Positions 1 through 7,412 of a DNA stretch of 15,376 nt are shown here, piece by piece. Origin of the DNA: Chloroflexota bacterium. GTDB taxonomy: Bacteria > Chloroflexota > Limnocylindria > Limnocylindrales > CSP1-4. The stretch lies in contig JAJYGK010000023.1 of NCBI GenBank assembly GCA_021790715.1, positions 1-15,376 on the forward strand, written 5' to 3'. Within the stretch, counting starts at the first letter, position 1, and each line of letters opens with the position of its first letter. A program made the translations under genes and the position numbers. The notes under the pieces are model-generated. The model was not told the DNA's origin, ran no database searches, and was given only the letters and a program-made list of their open reading frames with translations.

Positions 1-2019
1 GGGGCGGAGGAGCCGCGCGAGCTCCTCGACCGGGATGCGCTCACGGAGCTGGAGCTCGAGCTCCAGGCGCTGTCCGGCGAGCGCCGCCCGCGCAGCGCCG
101 ACCAGGTGCACGACCTGCTGCGACGCCTGGGCGACCTGTCGGAGGCGGAGGTCGCGGCCCGGGTGGCCGGGACGGACGAGACCGCCCGCGCCTCCGCGGC
201 GCATGCATGGCTGGCCGCGCTCGAGGCCGAGCATCGCGCGGTGCGGACGCGGGTCGGAGGCGAGCCGCGCTGGATCGCGGCGGAGGACGTGGCGCGGTAC
301 CGCGACGCGCTGGGGATCGCCGCGCCGCCGGGGACGCCGGCGGCCTTCCTCGAGCCTGCGGCCGATCCGCTGCCGGGCCTGCTGCTCCGCTGGGCGCGGA
401 CGCACGGTCCGTTCCTGCCGTCCGGGCCGGCCGCGCGCTGGGGGATCGCCGCGCTCGCCGTCGAGCGGGTCCTCGAACAGCTCCTGGCGGACGGCCGGAT
501 CCTGCGCGGCGAGTTCCGCCCGGGCGGCTGGGACCGGGAATGGTGCGACGCAGACGTGCTGCGCGCCCTGCGCCGCCGCTCGCTCGCCCGGCTGCGGCGC
601 GAGATCGAGCCCGTCGAACAGGCGACCTACGCGCGCTTCCTGCCGGCCTGGCATGGCGTGGGGCGCGGCGGATCCGGCGGGCCGGAGCGGCTCGTCGAGG
701 TCGTCGCCCAGCTGGAGGGGCTGCCGCTGCCGGCCAGCGTCCTCGAGCGCGACGTGCTCCCGGCGCGGGTTCCCGGCTACGCTCCCCGCCTGCTGGACGA
801 GCTCGGCGCGGCCGGCGAGGTCGCCTGGGTCGGGCACGGGCGCCTGGGGCCTGACGACGGCAGGATCGCGCTGTACCGCCCCGACCGGCTCCCGCTCCTC
901 CTCGACGACGCCGTCGCGGTGTCCCCGGCCCCGGCCACGGTCCCGGAACCCGCGGACGGCGCGGACCGTGCGGACCGGAGTGCCGCCTGGCTCCGGGATG
1001 CGCTGGTCTCCCACCTGGCCCGCCACGGCGCCTCGTTCTACCGGGACCTGCTGGCGGCCGCCCACGCCGCAGCGCGCGACCGCGACGAGGGCGTCCCGTC
1101 CGAACGCGACCTGCTGGATGCGCTGTGGGACCTCGCCTGGAACGGGGCCGTCACGAACGACACCTTCGCCCCGCTCCGTGCGCTCCGCTGGCGCCGCCCG
1201 TCGTCGGCCGGAGGCGCGCGGCGGGGGATTCGCGGCGTGCCCCCGGAGGCCGCGGGGCGCTGGTCCCTGGTGCAGCTGCCGCGCGTCCCGGACATGCCGC
1301 CGGGAGCCGCCTCTCGCGGTTCGGAAGCGTCCCGGCCTGCAGAGCCGCCGATCGCCACCGCCGCACGCCTCCACGCGCGGACGCTCGCCGTGCTCGAACG
1401 GCAGGGGATCGCCACGCGCGACGGCGCCGCGTCCGAGCCGCTCCCCGGGGGATTCTCGGCGATCTACCCGGTCCTGCGCGAGCTCGAGGAGCGCGGCCGG
1501 GTCCGCCGCGGCTACTTCGTGGAGGGCCTGGGCGCCGCGCAGTTCGCCCTGCCGGGCGTGGTGGACCGCCTGCGGGCCGAGCGCCGCGATCCGGGCGCGG
1601 ATCCCGACCCCGACAACCTGCTCGTGCTGGCCGCGGCGGACCCGGCGCAGCCGTACGGGGCCGCGCTGCCGTGGCCGCACCGGGGCGACGAACGGCCGGC
1701 CCACCCCCTCGGGCGCGTCGCCGGCGCGTATGTCGTGCTGCTCGACGGCGCCGCGGCGGCCTTCCTCGACCGGGGCGGCCGTTCCCTGCAGACGCTGCCC
1801 GCCTTCGACGGACCGGGCGGGCCGGCCGCGGTACTGGGCGCGCTCGCCGGGCTGGCCGCGGACGGCCGGGTCCGCTCGCTGCAGCTGGCGCGGATCGACG
1901 GCATCCCGGTGGAGGATTCCGTCCACCGTGCGGCGGTCGAGGCCGCCGGGTTCCGGCGCTCGTATCGCGGCTGGCAGCCGCCCCGCCGGCCGGCGGCCGC
2001 CGGGTCCCCCGGTTTCTGA
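1..2019 (+). CDS. lhr: Lhr-type ATP-dependent helicase, C-terminal part (5' end outside window)
   Basis: The frame is open from the first base, so the start lies upstream; 672 residues are visible. The conserved helicase motor motifs are not in this part. What is seen is the post-helicase region of the Lhr family: a segment reading HDLLRRLGDLSEAEVAAR (about residues 39-56), winged-helix-like stretches, the family signature RRGYFVEGLGAAQFALPG (about 503-520), a GAYVVLLDG strand (about 572-580) and the C-terminal R-I-D-G-x-P-V motif near 635. Lhr proteins are about 1,500-residue 3'-5' DNA translocases and RNA:DNA helicases linked to DNA repair; the C-terminal domain resembles AlkZ-like glycosylase folds and, in E. 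coli Lhr, is reported to carry uracil glycosylase activity. The stop is 25 bases before a DNA glycosylase gene on the same strand, as in mycobacteria (Rv3296-Rv3297), which supports a repair role. The ATG at base 106 is internal, not a start. Family assignment is confident; the exact activity is inferred. Confidence 0.88.
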   Translation, partial: GAEEPRELLDRDALTELELELQALSGERRPRSADQVHDLLRRLGDLSEAEVAARVAGTDETARASAAHAWLAALEAEHRAVRTRVGGEPRWIAAEDVARYRDALGIAAPPGTPAAFLEPAADPLPGLLLRWARTHGPFLPSGPAARWGIAALAVERVLEQLLADGRILRGEFRPGGWDREWCDADVLRALRRRSLARLRREIEPVEQATYARFLPAWHGVGRGGSGGPERLVEVVAQLEGLPLPASVLERDVLPARVPGYAPRLLDELGAAGEVAWVGHGRLGPDDGRIALYRPDRLPLLLDDAVAVSPAPATVPEPADGADRADRSAAWLRDALVSHLARHGASFYRDLLAAAHAAARDRDEGVPSERDLLDALWDLAWNGAVTNDTFAPLRALRWRRPSSAGGARRGIRGVPPEAAGRWSLVQLPRVPDMPPGAASRGSEASRPAEPPIATAARLHARTLAVLERQGIATRDGAASEPLPGGFSAIYPVLRELEERGRVRRGYFVEGLGAAQFALPGVVDRLRAERRDPGADPDPDNLLVLAAADPAQPYGAALPWPHRGDERPAHPLGRVAGAYVVLLDGAAAAFLDRGGRSLQTLPAFDGPGGPAAVLGALAGLAADGRVRSLQLARIDGIPVEDSVHRAAVEAAGFRRSYRGWQPPRRPAAAGSPGF

Positions 2020-2044
2020 GGCCGCGGCGGGGCAGGGACGAGCG

Positions 2045-2983
2045 GTGCCCGAGGGCGACACGCTCTTCCGCACGGCAGAGGTCCTGCGGGCCGTGCTGGT
2101 CGGCCGCCGCGTGGCCGCCGCGCGCGGACGACCCGGCGGCGCGCGCCTGCAGCTGCTCGAGGGCAGGACGATCGAGCGGGTCGAGGCGCGGGGCAAGCAC
2201 CTGCTGATCGTCGCGCAGGGCGGGCTGACGCTCCACACGCACCTCGGGATGCACGGCTCGTGGCACCGCTACCGCGAGGGCGAGGCGTGGCGGCGACCGG
2301 CCGGGCAGGCCGTCGCGGTCGTCGAGGTCCCGGGCGCGGTCGCCGTCTGCTTCTCGGCGCCGACGGTGGAGCTGGTCGAATCGCGGGCCCTGGCCATCCA
2401 CCCCGTGCTCTCGAGGCTGGGGCCGGACCTGCTGGCGACGGCTCCGGCCGGTGCCGCACCCGGCACTGATTCCGTTCCAGGAACTGCGGCGGGCGACGAG
2501 GGGGCGAGCGGCGAGTTGGCGGGTGGTCGAGAAGCGGGTGACGAGGAGGCGAATGACGAGGAGGCGGTCCGCCGGCTGCGCGCCCCGGCACGGGCGGCGC
2601 TGAGCATCGGTGACGCCCTGCTCGACCAGCGCGCGCTGGCCGGGATCGGCAACGTGTACCGCAGCGAGGTCTGCTTCGTGGAGCGCGTCGACCCGTTCGC
2701 CCCCGTGGTCGACCTCGACGATCGCACGCTCGCGCGGCTGGTGGCGACGGGACGGCGGCTCCTGCAGGCCAACGCGCACGGCCGGCCCAGGACGACCGTC
2801 GGCGTCGCCGATGCGGGCGCGCCGGGCCCGGGCGGGAGGCTGTGGGTCTACGGCCGCGCCGGACGGCCCTGCCGTCGCTGTGGCCACCCGATCCGCACGG
2901 CCGTGGCGGGCCCGCACGCCCGCCGGGTCTACTGGTGCGCCGTCTGCCAGCCGGCGATCACGCCAGGCCGAAGAAGGCCCTGA
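2045..2983 (+). CDS. nei2: Nei2/Fpg-family DNA glycosylase-AP lyase (endonuclease VIII-like)
   Basis: This base-excision repair enzyme (312 residues) should remove oxidised bases and cleave the abasic strand. The GTG start gives MPEGDT, so Met removal exposes the catalytic Pro2 with Glu3 beside it, as the family requires. Lys51 (ARGKHLLI) is the conserved beta-hairpin lysine. The H2TH region carries GIGNVYRSE at about 200-208. The C-terminal zinc finger has Cys276, Cys279, Cys298 and Cys301. MPEGDT plus LTLHTHLGMHGSW is typical of actinobacterial-type Nei2. An AGGGA ribosome site (2034-2038) lies six bases before GTG. The gene follows the Lhr gene by 25 bases and is probably cotranscribed. 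One oddity is an acidic, Gly/Ala-rich insertion at about residues 131-175, just before the H2TH part, which looks like a disordered linker. Its 3' end overlaps the convergent membrane-protein gene by 26 bases. Confidence 0.92.
   Translation: MPEGDTLFRTAEVLRAVLVGRRVAAARGRPGGARLQLLEGRTIERVEARGKHLLIVAQGGLTLHTHLGMHGSWHRYREGEAWRRPAGQAVAVVEVPGAVAVCFSAPTVELVESRALAIHPVLSRLGPDLLATAPAGAAPGTDSVPGTAAGDEGASGELAGGREAGDEEANDEEAVRRLRAPARAALSIGDALLDQRALAGIGNVYRSEVCFVERVDPFAPVVDLDDRTLARLVATGRRLLQANAHGRPRTTVGVADAGAPGPGGRLWVYGRAGRPCRRCGHPIRTAVAGPHARRVYWCAVCQPAITPGRRRP
2540..2566 (+). repeat. 12-base direct repeat with 15-base period inside the glycosylase gene
   Basis: The unit gacgaggaggcg occurs at 2540-2551 and again at 2555-2566, in frame, encoding D-E-E-A twice. 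It sits at the end of the acidic, low-complexity insertion and looks like a recent slippage or unequal-crossover expansion. Confidence 0.8.
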
Positions 2984-3911
2984 CCCGCTCGCGCAGGCCG
3001 CGCCGCGCCTGCAGCCGGACGGCCGTCGGGTCGGTCCGGACCGCGGCCCAGGCCCCGGCCACGCGGGCGCGCGCGAGGTGGACGGCGCCGGGAAACTCGC
3101 GCCGGTTCGCCCACCACAAGGGGTCGGCGTGGCGCCAGAGCCAGGGGACGGCCGCCCAGAGGACGAGCAGGTAGTCGATCCGCAGCGGGTGCGGGAAATT
3201 CAGCGCCGTGTCGATCTGGGTGATCGTGGCCGGCCACGTGGCGAGCATCAGCAGCACCGCAAGCGCCGCGACGACGAGGCCCCAGGTGCGGGCGCGCGGC
3301 GGCAGGAACACGAAGAGCACGGCCGGGAACCACTTCATGCTCGCCGCGAGCGCCCAGAGCGCCCCGCCGACGCGCGGACCGGTGAACTGGGCGAGCCAGA
3401 CCGCGAGCGTGAGCAGCAGCGTGACGTTGCCGGTGTCGAGGGTCGCGATCAGCGGCGGCGAGAGGAGCACGATCGCAACGGCCGTCGAGAGCGGCCGGCG
3501 GCGGTACGCCCACTCGACCGACCACATGAACAGGAGCACGTTCGCGCCGCGCCACACGACCCAGGCGACGTTCCAGGGCAGCATGGCCCACGGCAGGAAG
3601 AGCGGCAGCAGCCAGGGCGCGTAGACGTAGGGCAGGAAGACGCCGCTCGGGCGGAACGGATCGCCGCCGGCCAGCCAGACCCGGACGCCGGCCCAGTAGG
3701 CGCGCGCATCCGCTCCCGCCAGGTCGCCGCGCGCGATCAGGAAGGCGGCCATGATGCCGCCCGTCAGCGCGAGCAGCGCGATCGCGAGCAGGCGTCGCGG
3801 CTCGTGGAGGCGCGACCACTCGCGTCGGAGCGCGCGGGCATGCACGCCGGCGCGTCGCCGGGTTGGCCGGTCGATGCGGCTGACGAGCGGATGTTCGGTG
3901 ACGGCGTTCAC
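2958..3911 (-). CDS. GT87-like (DUF2029) polytopic membrane glycosyltransferase
   Basis: This is a hydrophobic protein of 317 residues with about seven or eight predicted membrane segments. The first is at about 41-60, after a basic cytoplasmic N-terminus rich in Arg. After it comes G-A-D-A-R-A-Y-W-A-G with Asp68, then W-L-A-G-G-D-P-F, matching the first extracytoplasmic loop of the GT87 family, where an acidic residue follows the first helix. Family members such as mycobacterial PimE move mannose or arabinose from polyprenyl-phosphate donors to cell-envelope acceptors; donor and acceptor here are unknown. Only the GTG at 3911 makes a sensible start: no in-frame ATG, GTG or TTG occurs just upstream, and longer readings run antisense into the M20 gene. 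No Shine-Dalgarno is visible. It is shorter than most family members (about 400). It converges on and overlaps the glycosylase gene and is divergent from the M20 gene. Confidence 0.7.
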   Translation of the reverse strand: MNAVTEHPLVSRIDRPTRRRAGVHARALRREWSRLHEPRRLLAIALLALTGGIMAAFLIARGDLAGADARAYWAGVRVWLAGGDPFRPSGVFLPYVYAPWLLPLFLPWAMLPWNVAWVVWRGANVLLFMWSVEWAYRRRPLSTAVAIVLLSPPLIATLDTGNVTLLLTLAVWLAQFTGPRVGGALWALAASMKWFPAVLFVFLPPRARTWGLVVAALAVLLMLATWPATITQIDTALNFPHPLRIDYLLVLWAAVPWLWRHADPLWWANRREFPGAVHLARARVAGAWAAVRTDPTAVRLQARRGLRERVRAFFGLA

Positions 3912-3960
3912 GGTTCGGTCGAGTGGTGGGACCGCCGGCCACGGCGGGTCGATCGGGCGG

Positions 3961-3966
3961 ATGGTA
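3961..3966 (-). promoter_or_regulatory. possible -10 box (TACCAT) for the GT87-like gene
   Basis: Read on the minus strand, TACCAT lies about 50 bases before the GTG start at 3911, in the 92-base divergent gap. No good -35 box is visible, so this is only a candidate. Confidence 0.2.
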
Positions 3967-3991
3967 CCGCCTCGGCGCCCCGCCGACGCCG

Positions 3992-3997
3992 TAGATT
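3992..3997 (+). promoter_or_regulatory. -10 box (TAGATT) six bases before ATG: leaderless promoter of the M20 gene
   Basis: TAGATT fits TANNNT and ends six bases before the ATG at 4004, so transcription would begin at or next to the A of the start codon. No ribosome binding site precedes the ATG, which is consistent with a leaderless mRNA. No clear -35 box is seen. Confidence 0.5.
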
Positions 3998-4003
3998 CCG
4001 GGC

Positions 4004-5290
4004 ATGGATCATCTCTCCGCCGTATCCCCGGCCACGATCGCCCGGCTGCGGGCCACGGTCGCCGCCGGGCTTCCCGGCTACCTCGACGACCTCGAGCGGC
4101 TCGTCGCGATCGACAGCGGCTCGTACACGAAGGACGGCGTCGACGCGATGGGGCGCTGGGCGGCCGATGCGCTGCGCGAGCTCGGGGCATCGGTCGAGGT
4201 CCGGCCCGACGCCACGCTCGGCGACACCGTGGTCGCGACCTTCCTGGGTTCCGGCCGGGGACGGGTCCTCGTGATCGCGCATCTCGACACCGTGTTCGAT
4301 CCGGGCACGGCGGCCGCCCGGCCGTTCCGGATCGAGGCGGACCGGGCATACGGGCCCGGCGTGTGCGACATGAAGGCGGGCGTGCTCGCCGGCCTGCACG
4401 CGCTCCGGGCGCTGCGGGCGACCGCTCCAGGCGATGCGTCCGCCGCGGGCGAGGCCGCCGCCGGGGGCGACGGGCCGGCCGCGGCCGCGCTGCCGTGGCT
4501 CCCCCTCGCCCGCCTCACGTTCGTCGCCAACCCGGACGAGGAGATCGGCTCGCCCGTCAGCACGCCGATCATCCGCTCGCTCGCCGCCGGGCACGACGTG
4601 GCGCTCGTCCTGGAATCCGCGCGGGCGAACGGCGACATCGTCAGCGCCCGCAAGGGCAACCTGTCGGTGCGGCTCGTCGTGCACGGCCGCGCGGCCCACG
4701 CCGGCGTCGAACCCGAGAAGGGCCGCAGCGCGATCCTCGAGGCCGCCCACAAGACGATCGCCCTGCAGGCGCTCAACGGGCGGTGGCCCGGCGTGACGTG
4801 CAACGTGGGCGTGCTGCGGGGCGGCACGCGCCCGAACGTGGTGCCGGACGAGGCGGTCCTGGAGGTCGACCTGCGCTCGCCGACGCGCGATTCGCTGGTG
4901 GCCGCCGAGGCCGCCATCCGCGAGATCGCCGCCGCGACGATCGTGCCCGACGTGACGTGCGACGTCGTGGAGGCCGGGCGCCACTGGCCAATGGAGCGGC
5001 TGCCGGAGACGGCCGAGCTGGTCGCTGCCGCAGCCGCGATCGCGGGCGCGCTCGGCTTCGACCTGCACGATGCGGCGACCGGGGGCGCGTCCGATGCCAA
5101 CACGACCGCGGGCGAGGGCCTGCCGTCCCTCGACGGGCTCGGCCCGATCGGCGGGCTGGATCACTCGCCGGACGAGTACATCGAGGTCGAGTCGATCGCG
5201 GACCGGACCGCGCTGCTCGCCGGACTGCTGCTCGCCATCGGCGGCGATCAGCGCAGGAACGACTTCCCGCAGTTGTCGCAGATCGCGTAG
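4004..5290 (+). CDS. M20 family zinc metallopeptidase (glutamate carboxypeptidase/CPG2-like)
   Basis: This is a dizinc hydrolase of 428 residues, probably cytoplasmic since no signal peptide is seen. It should cleave a C-terminal amino acid (often Glu) or deacylate an N-acyl amino acid. The full M20 active site is present: His93 and Asp95 in A-H-L-D-T-V-F, bridging Asp122 in G-V-C-D-M-K-A-G, catalytic Glu179 and ligand Glu180 in N-P-D-E-E-I-G-S, Glu204 in L-V-L-E-S-A-R, and His387 in G-L-D-H-S-P-D-E-Y. The lid/dimerisation domain, starting with GRAAHAGVEPEKG, covers about 210-320. L-E-S-A-R and A-H-A-G-V-E-P-E-K-G resemble the CPG2/peptidase T-like branch. An Ala/Gly-rich insertion lies at about 141-166. 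The ATG follows a -10 box by six bases, so the mRNA is likely leaderless. The 3' end overlaps the convergent small gene by 43 bases. The substrate cannot be told from sequence. Confidence 0.9.
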   Translation: MDHLSAVSPATIARLRATVAAGLPGYLDDLERLVAIDSGSYTKDGVDAMGRWAADALRELGASVEVRPDATLGDTVVATFLGSGRGRVLVIAHLDTVFDPGTAAARPFRIEADRAYGPGVCDMKAGVLAGLHALRALRATAPGDASAAGEAAAGGDGPAAAALPWLPLARLTFVANPDEEIGSPVSTPIIRSLAAGHDVALVLESARANGDIVSARKGNLSVRLVVHGRAAHAGVEPEKGRSAILEAAHKTIALQALNGRWPGVTCNVGVLRGGTRPNVVPDEAVLEVDLRSPTRDSLVAAEAAIREIAAATIVPDVTCDVVEAGRHWPMERLPETAELVAAAAAIAGALGFDLHDAATGGASDANTTAGEGLPSLDGLGPIGGLDHSPDEYIEVESIADRTALLAGLLLAIGGDQRRNDFPQLSQIA

Positions 5291-5526
5291 ACGGCGTGCC
5301 GGTCGCGGGCGTATCCCGCGACGTGCAGGCGCCCGAGGGCGCCGTCGTCCGGGCACGCCCAGACCCACCACAGCTCGTCCCGGTCCGCCACCGGCAGGGG
5401 GGTGGCCTCGCTCGCGATCCGGTCGCGCAACCCGTCGAACCGGGCGGCCGCCTGCTCCACGGCCGCGGCCCGTTCCGGCTCGGTCTCGCGCGTGTAGGGG
5501 TAGTTCTGGCCGACGTTCGAGCTCAC
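5248..5526 (-). CDS. small conserved-looking hypothetical protein with three cysteines
   Basis: I do not recognise this 92-residue protein. The GTG start at 5526 is preceded, eight bases away, by a good GGGAG ribosome site, and a TATACT box lies further upstream, so it looks like a real gene. The first half is charged and helical (about 12-40, many Glu, Ala and Arg). The second half has W-W-V-W-A-C-P, with Cys58, and ends in I-C-D-N-C-G-K-S-F (Cys83 and Cys86); His68 and His77 lie between. Three cysteines with nearby histidines could form a small zinc-ribbon-like site; this is inference. No signal peptide or membrane segment is seen. The gene follows the gamma-glutamyltransferase gene on the same strand but appears to have its own promoter. 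Its last 43 bases overlap the end of the M20 gene on the other strand. Confidence 0.7.
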   Translation of the reverse strand: MSSNVGQNYPYTRETEPERAAAVEQAAARFDGLRDRIASEATPLPVADRDELWWVWACPDDGALGRLHVAGYARDRHAVYAICDNCGKSFLR

Positions 5527-5632
5527 TGGACCAGCTCCCTGGGGCCTGCCGGACGGACGGGAGACCGGCGGCACGATGAGATGGGACGGCCAGCCGCGGA
5601 GGTTGTGAGCGCGGCGCGACCGGCCGACCGAG

Positions 5633-5638
5633 AGTATA
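5633..5638 (-). promoter_or_regulatory. -10 box (TATACT) for the small hypothetical gene
   Basis: On the minus strand TATACT is a near-consensus -10 element, rare in DNA this GC-rich. It would give a leader of about 100 bases before the GTG at 5526. The -35 region is not recognisable and is occupied by a GC hairpin, CCGCC-CCG-GGCGG, at 5658-5670. Confidence 0.45.
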
Positions 5639-5698
5639 GCGAGCGTCGGCGCGGGTCCCGCCCCGGGCGGCGGGCCTGCCGTCGCACGGCGGCGGTGG

Positions 5699-5712
5699 CC
5701 CGCATCGGCGGG
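5699..5712 (-). terminator. weak terminator-like hairpin after the gamma-glutamyltransferase gene
   Basis: A perfect 5-bp stem with a 4-base loop (cccgc-cgat-gcggg on the minus strand) begins 11 bases after the stop codon at 5724. No U-tract follows, so termination activity is uncertain. Confidence 0.2.
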
Positions 5713-5723
5713 ATGCGCTCGCC

Positions 5724-7406
5724 TCACCAGGCGGCAGGGGCGCCCTCGGAGCGGGGATCGGCGGTCGCGACGAACGAGACCGGCGGATCGGCCGGGTCGG
5801 CGCCCTCGTCGTCGTGGACGAACTCGATCGCGTGCTCGTGTCCGAACGCGCCGGACAGCGGCTCCGTCCACGCCACTCGGTGTCCCATCTCGGCCAGGGC
5901 CCTGCCGACGCCCGGCAGCATGCCACCCTCGAGCCGCGACACGGCGGGCGGCGCGTAGTGGGTCTCCGGGTCGGCCGCGAAGCGCGGCGCCGCGACGGCG
6001 TCGGCCACGGACCGCCCACCGTCCACGACGGCCGAGACGAACTGCGCGAAGACCTGCGGCTGGATCTCGCCGCCCATCGAGCCGTGGACGACCCACGGAC
6101 GCCCGTCGCGGAGCAGCATCCCCGGCGTCAGCGTGTGCATCGTCCGCTTGCGGGGTGCCAGCACGTTCGCGTGTGCCGGGTCGAGCGAGAAGAACGCGCC
6201 GCGGTTCTGGTACGCGATTCCCGTCTCCGGATCGACCAGCCCGGACCCGAACCCCGCGTAGTTCGACTCGATCAGGCTGACCGCCATGCCGGACGCATCG
6301 GCCGCCGCCAGGTAGATCGTGCCGCCGGCCACCGGCGCATCGATCGGGCGCGGGGGCAGGACGCCCGCCGGGTCGATCCGCGCGGCGAGCTGCGCGGCAT
6401 GCCGGCGGTCGAGCAGGCGCGCGAGGGCGTCCGGCGGCATCGTCTCGGGATCGCTCAGGAGGGCGTCGCGGTCGGCGATCGCGAGGCGCGCCGCCTCCAG
6501 CTGCAGGTGCACCCACCGCGGGTCCGAGATCCCGTGCGGCCCGAACGCCGCCGCGTCCGGCGCATCGAGCGCGTCGAGCACCTGGAGCAGCTCGAGCGCC
6601 ACCGCGCCGGAGCTGTTCGGCGGGTGGGACGCGGTCTCGATGCCGCGGTACGTGGTCCGGATCGGGCTGGCCCAGTCCGACCGGTGCGCCGCGAGATCGG
6701 CCGCGCGCAGCGGCGACCCGTGCGCTTCGAGATACGTCGCCGCGCGCCGGGCGAGGTCTCCCTCGTAGACGTCGCCGGGGCCTTCGTCCGCGAGGCGCCG
6801 GAGCGTGCCGGCGAGTGCGGGGAGGCGGACGGCCTCGCCGGCCCGCCACGGGCGCCCGTGCGGGCGGAAGACGCGCGCCCAGTCGGAGTCCGTGCCGAAC
6901 GTCGCGGCGGCGCGCTCGATCGTCGCGCTCCACGCCGGGCTGGCCGGGAAACCCGCGGCGAGGTCGATGGCCGGCTCGAGGAGCGCGCGCCAGGCGAGCC
7001 GCCCGTGCCGCTCGTGGGCGTCGCCCCAGGACCGGACGGCGCCCGGCACGGTGACCGTCCACGGCCCGCGCAGCGGCATCCGCTCGAGCCCCGCGGCGCG
7101 GGCCGCGGCCGGCGTCGCGGTCGCGGCCGATCGCCCGCTGCCGTTCAGGGCCTCCAGCCCGCCGCCGGGCGTCCAGATGAGCCAGAAGGCGTCGCCGCCG
7201 AGCCCGCACATGTAGCTGGTGACGACGGCGAGCGCGGCGTTCGTGGCGATCGCGGCATCGACCGCGCTGCCGCCGGACCGCAGGATCCCGATCCCGGCCT
7301 GGGATGCGAGCGCGTGCGCCGAGGTGACGGCGCCGTGGGTGCCGCGAACGGCGACCGCCGGCACGAGCGCGGGAGGGGCGCCCGAAGCGATGCGTGGTGC
7401 AGTCAT
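5724..7406 (-). CDS. gamma-glutamyltransferase-family Ntn hydrolase (cytoplasmic, YwrD/HpxW-like)
   Basis: This protein of 560 residues belongs to the self-cleaving GGT family. The large part (about 1-362) has G-T-H-G-A-V-T-S-A-H, the G-I-L-R-S-G-G-S-A-V-D-A-A-I-A block and V-T-S-Y-M-C-G-L-G-G-D-A-F. The new N-terminal nucleophile after autocleavage should be Thr363 in G-G-T-I-Y. The small part continues with M-A-V-S-L-I-E-S-N and the oxyanion-region loop G-S-M-G-G-E-I-Q-P-Q. Arg92 in N-G-S-G-R-S is the likely substrate carboxylate contact. There is no signal peptide, and Thr363 is followed by Ile-Tyr rather than the T-T-H seen in classical periplasmic GGT, so it may act on another gamma-glutamyl or amide compound (HpxW, for example, hydrolyses oxamate). 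I chose the ATG at 7406: it lies six bases from a -10-like GACAAT. An in-frame ATG at 7424 is the alternative. Confidence 0.87.
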   Translation of the reverse strand: MTAPRIASGAPPALVPAVAVRGTHGAVTSAHALASQAGIGILRSGGSAVDAAIATNAALAVVTSYMCGLGGDAFWLIWTPGGGLEALNGSGRSAATATPAAARAAGLERMPLRGPWTVTVPGAVRSWGDAHERHGRLAWRALLEPAIDLAAGFPASPAWSATIERAAATFGTDSDWARVFRPHGRPWRAGEAVRLPALAGTLRRLADEGPGDVYEGDLARRAATYLEAHGSPLRAADLAAHRSDWASPIRTTYRGIETASHPPNSSGAVALELLQVLDALDAPDAAAFGPHGISDPRWVHLQLEAARLAIADRDALLSDPETMPPDALARLLDRRHAAQLAARIDPAGVLPPRPIDAPVAGGTIYLAAADASGMAVSLIESNYAGFGSGLVDPETGIAYQNRGAFFSLDPAHANVLAPRKRTMHTLTPGMLLRDGRPWVVHGSMGGEIQPQVFAQFVSAVVDGGRSVADAVAAPRFAADPETHYAPPAVSRLEGGMLPGVGRALAEMGHRVAWTEPLSGAFGHEHAIEFVHDDEGADPADPPVSFVATADPRSEGAPAAW

Positions 7407-7412
7407 GGCCGG

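Noticed and set aside
35..2044. Long plus-strand frame upstream of, and continuous with, the Nei2 gene (as if one 982-residue protein)
   Set aside because: The first two thirds are Arg/Ser/Pro-rich shadow sequence in another frame of the Lhr gene. Real family similarity begins only at the GTG at 2045 with MPEGDT.
5523..5705. 60-codon minus-strand ORF between the GGT and small genes
   Set aside because: Arg/Ser-rich, no ribosome site, and it covers the TATACT promoter and leader of the small gene; more likely intergenic.
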